Source: Bdellovibrio sp. ZAP7 (lineage in GTDB: Bacteria > Bacteroidota > Bacteroidia > Flavobacteriales > Flavobacteriaceae). From it: a DNA stretch of 7,456 nt. Numbering within the stretch: position 1 is the stretch's first letter; the number at the start of each line of letters is the position of its first letter. The stretch lies in the NCBI GenBank assembly GCA_943324165.2, contig CALPKO020000055.1, forward strand, positions 1 to 7,456. Direction: 5' to 3'. The notes under the pieces are model-generated. The model was not told the origin of the DNA and did not search any database. It saw only the letters and a program-made list of their open reading frames with translations. Shown piece after piece: positions 5,588 through 7,456 of this stretch. A program made the position numbers and the translations under genes.

Positions 5588-7456
5588 TTATCTTTTTAAA
5601 GCAAAGTGCGACTTGAGTTCTTTTTGGGATCCATTAACATCTTCGTATTTCAAAACGAACCAATAGTCTGTTGCGGGCATTGGATTGTTGACAAAAGTAC
5701 CATCCCAACCGCCTCCTGTTGGACTAATTTGTTTGAGCAATTTCCCCATTCTATCAAAAATAAGAATAGTTGATTTGGTTGGATTTGGGATTTCGGTAAT
5801 GTTCCAAAAATCATTATAACCATCGCTGTTTGGTGTAAAAAACCTTGGGAAATTATAAGCGTCTACCTTAAAAACAAAATCATTACAACCGTTTTTATCT
5901 TTAACGGTAATGGTGTAGGTGCCTCCCAAAAAAATATTGAAAACATTACTTTCCTGAAAAGGACCTTCATTCAATTGATACAAATACTCACTAATGCCGG
6001 TTGTTATGTTTACGGTGATGGTTTGTACAAAATCAAAATCAATTCCTACTGTTGCAGTGGCAGTTGCAGGAGATGATTTTTTTACTGTTGCAGTCAAATG
6101 AATTTCACAACCCGTAATTAGATTTGTAGCTACAACGCGGTAAATCCCCTCTTGATCTGCCTCAATTTTACCAGCTGTATTGCTAATCAGAGATCCATTA
6201 AAAGTCCAATAAAAGCTATAATCTGAAGTAGATAAGCCAGTATCAATTTTCGCTGGACTAAGAGTAAGGTTATTTTTATCAACACAATAGTAATAACTCT
6301 CACGAGTAGAAATTGGTTGAGGAACCATATTAATGCTAATAGGAGTTGGATTGGAAATACAACCGTCCAGGTTTTTTACAAATATATTGTAGTCATCTGC
6401 TTCGATATTGTTAAAAACAGTACTATTTTGAAACGTAATTCCATCGATACTATAACTAAAATCATTACCTAAGGGAGCGGTGGCTTCAATACTTCCTTTT
6501 GAAATTAAACAAGTTGGATCAGTAGAAATTAAAGTTGGCGCAACTGGAACCGTTGGCGCTATGTTGATGATGGCTATTTTTATAGTAGAAGTACATCCAT
6601 AATAATTTCTTGCGGTTACATAATAACTACCTGAAAATAAGTTATCGAAGATAGGAGAGGATTGGTAATTAATGTTATCAATGCTATAGGTATAACTTGG
6701 ATCAATAGGAGGATTTATTTTAATTTGGCCCAAAGGATTACTGCAAGTGGGTTGCGTAATTGTTATTTTTGGTTCTTTTGGAAAAGTGGGTGCATTAAAA
6801 ATGATTGCTAGTGTGATTGGAGAAATACATCCACCGCCATCTTTCACGGAGACGTTGTAGGTATTTGGTGTTAAAGCCAAAAATTCATTGGATACTTGAA
6901 AATTTGTACCATCAATAGAATAGGTAAAACCAGTTCCTAAATCTGGATTTTTCACTTTGACGCTTCCTGTTGAGGTGCTACATGTTGGTTGAGTTAGCTC
7001 TAAAGTAGGGGCATTTGGTGTTCCTACTGCATTGTTTATTATTTTTTGTGAAGTTGTAGAAATACAACCGGCCGCATTTTTCACTGAAATGTTATAAGTG
7101 TTTGGTGCTAAAGCCAAAAATTCATTGGACAATTGAAAGTTTGTTCCGTCAATTGAGTAGGTAAATCCCGTTCCAAGGGCAGGTGTGGTAACGGTAATAG
7201 AACCAGTTGCCGTCGCACAAGTTGGTTGAGTATCCGCTAAAATCGGAGCTGCAGGACTTGAAGGAGCATTGTTTATTATTTTTTGTGAAGTTGTAGAAAT
7301 ACAACCGGCCGCATTTTTCACTGAAATGTTATAAGTGTTTGGTGCTAAAGTCAAAAATTCATTGGATACTTGAAAGTTTGTTCCGTCAATTGAGTAGGTA
7401 AATCCAGTTCCAAGGGCAGGTGTGGTAACGGTAATAGCACCAGTTGCCGTCGCACA
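5588..7456 (-). CDS. Large secreted SprB-repeat protein with T9SS type B sorting domain (5' end outside window)
   Basis: The frame is open from the right edge to a TAA at 5588-5590: 622 codons of a longer gene with no true start here. The organization suggests a cell-surface adhesin-like protein, exported through Sec and then the type IX secretion system. N to C: a partial SprB-like repeat (7265-7456), four complete repeats of 79, 79, 78 and 78 residues (7028-7264, 6791-7027, 6557-6790, 6323-6556), an Ig/PKD-like stretch with YYYC and a later GC (about 6074-6322), a degenerate repeat ending GGTYTITVKDKNGC (within 5852-6073), and a C-terminal domain of about 87 residues (5591-5851). Repeats share TQPTC, TYSIDG, a NEF-type turn and a KNAAGC-like end, so each holds two conserved cysteines. 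The C-terminal domain shows FPRFFTPNSDGYNDFWNI, ILIFDRMGKLL, GGGWDG and YWFVLKY, hallmarks of the gliding-motility-associated (CHU_C) type B signal. Ligand and exact role cannot be read. SprB itself is a gliding adhesin, but most proteins with this architecture are uncharacterised. Confidence 0.9.
   Translation of the reverse strand, partial: CATATGAITVTTPALGTGFTYSIDGTNFQVSNEFLTLAPNTYNISVKNAAGCISTTSQKIINNAPSSPAAPILADTQPTCATATGSITVTTPALGTGFTYSIDGTNFQLSNEFLALAPNTYNISVKNAAGCISTTSQKIINNAVGTPNAPTLELTQPTCSTSTGSVKVKNPDLGTGFTYSIDGTNFQVSNEFLALTPNTYNVSVKDGGGCISPITLAIIFNAPTFPKEPKITITQPTCSNPLGQIKINPPIDPSYTYSIDNINYQSSPIFDNLFSGSYYVTARNYYGCTSTIKIAIINIAPTVPVAPTLISTDPTCLISKGSIEATAPLGNDFSYSIDGITFQNSTVFNNIEADDYNIFVKNLDGCISNPTPISINMVPQPISTRESYYYCVDKNNLTLSPAKIDTGLSTSDYSFYWTFNGSLISNTAGKIEADQEGIYRVVATNLITGCEIHLTATVKKSSPATATATVGIDFDFVQTITVNITTGISEYLYQLNEGPFQESNVFNIFLGGTYTITVKDKNGCNDFVFKVDAYNFPRFFTPNSDGYNDFWNITEIPNPTKSTILIFDRMGKLLKQISPTGGGWDGTFVNNPMPATDYWFVLKYEDVNGSQKELKSHFALKR
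5591..5851 (-). other. T9SS type B C-terminal sorting domain
   Basis: The last 87 residues of the secreted repeat protein form the gliding-motility-associated C-terminal domain that targets cargo to the type IX secretion system. Key features are the start FPRFFTPNSDGYND, a central FDRMGKLL strand, GGGWDG, and a final strand ending SHFALKR. In well-studied type A cargo the C-terminal domain is cleaved on export; type B signals differ and may need additional partner proteins. Confidence 0.88.
6323..7456 (-). repeat. Tandem coding repeats of 234-237 bp (SprB-like)
   Basis: Five units are visible, one cut by the right edge. Boundaries by translation are 7265-7456 (partial), 7028-7264, 6791-7027, 6557-6790 and 6323-6556. 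Period is 237 bp for the upstream units and 234 bp for the two nearest the C-terminus. Bases 7031-7219 and 7268-7456 differ at only five positions (7114/7351, 7130/7367, 7132/7369, 7169/7406, 7201/7438). Divergence rises sharply toward the C-terminal end of the array, which suggests recent duplication or homogenisation at its N-terminal side. Confidence 0.9.

Noticed and set aside
7352..7354. Apparent start codon (TTG) of the secreted repeat protein
   Set aside because: The frame stays open to 7456 and the residues upstream continue the same SprB-like repeat, so this TTG is an internal leucine; the true start is outside the window.
6323..7456. Regular repeats as a CRISPR array
   Set aside because: The period is 234-237 bp, in frame and coding throughout, with no short repeat-spacer layout.

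Overview
The window looks like chromosomal DNA from a Flavobacterium-type member of the Bacteroidota. It is AT-rich. Candidate promoters match the Bacteroidota form (TTTG, 19 bases, TAnnTTTG) rather than the E. coli form, and there are no clear Shine-Dalgarno sequences. One gene carries a type IX secretion (gliding-motility-type) C-terminal sorting domain, which is found only in this phylum. Genus-level placement is inference from protein style. Six protein genes fill most of the window, two of them cut by its edges. No rRNA, tRNA, CRISPR array, transposase or phage gene is visible.

Bases 1-2499, all on the minus strand, form an iron-sulfur/redox cluster. In transcription order it holds an Mrp/NBP35 (ApbC-type) P-loop ATPase, a small Nfu-type NifU-domain Fe-S scaffold, and a thioredoxin-reductase-like ferredoxin--NADP+ reductase that runs off the left edge. 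Mrp and Nfu plausibly deliver Fe-S clusters, and the reductase exchanges electrons with an Fe-S ferredoxin. A textbook Bacteroidota promoter sits ahead of mrp. The gaps are not empty. A three-copy 13-bp tandem repeat lies just before the nfu start, and a structured, GC-richer element of about 93 bp (932-1024) lies between nfu and the reductase. The latter resembles a dispersed Flavobacterium intergenic repeat and is the least explained DNA here.

Bases 2667-5579 hold two divergent DNA-maintenance genes. mutS2 (minus) encodes a MutS2-family ATPase that lacks the usual C-terminal Smr nuclease domain. ung (plus) encodes a family 1 uracil-DNA glycosylase with an altered leucine-intercalation loop. 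They share an 81-bp spacer with back-to-back TAnnTTTG elements.

Bases 5588-7456 (minus) are the 3' part of a large secreted repeat protein. It has at least five SprB-like repeats of 78-79 residues, an Ig/PKD-like stretch, a degenerate repeat, and a type B T9SS sorting domain. The two most N-terminal repeats visible are 184/189 identical at DNA level, and the gene continues past the right edge. Its stop codon lies 8 bp from that of ung, tail to tail, with no visible terminator between them.
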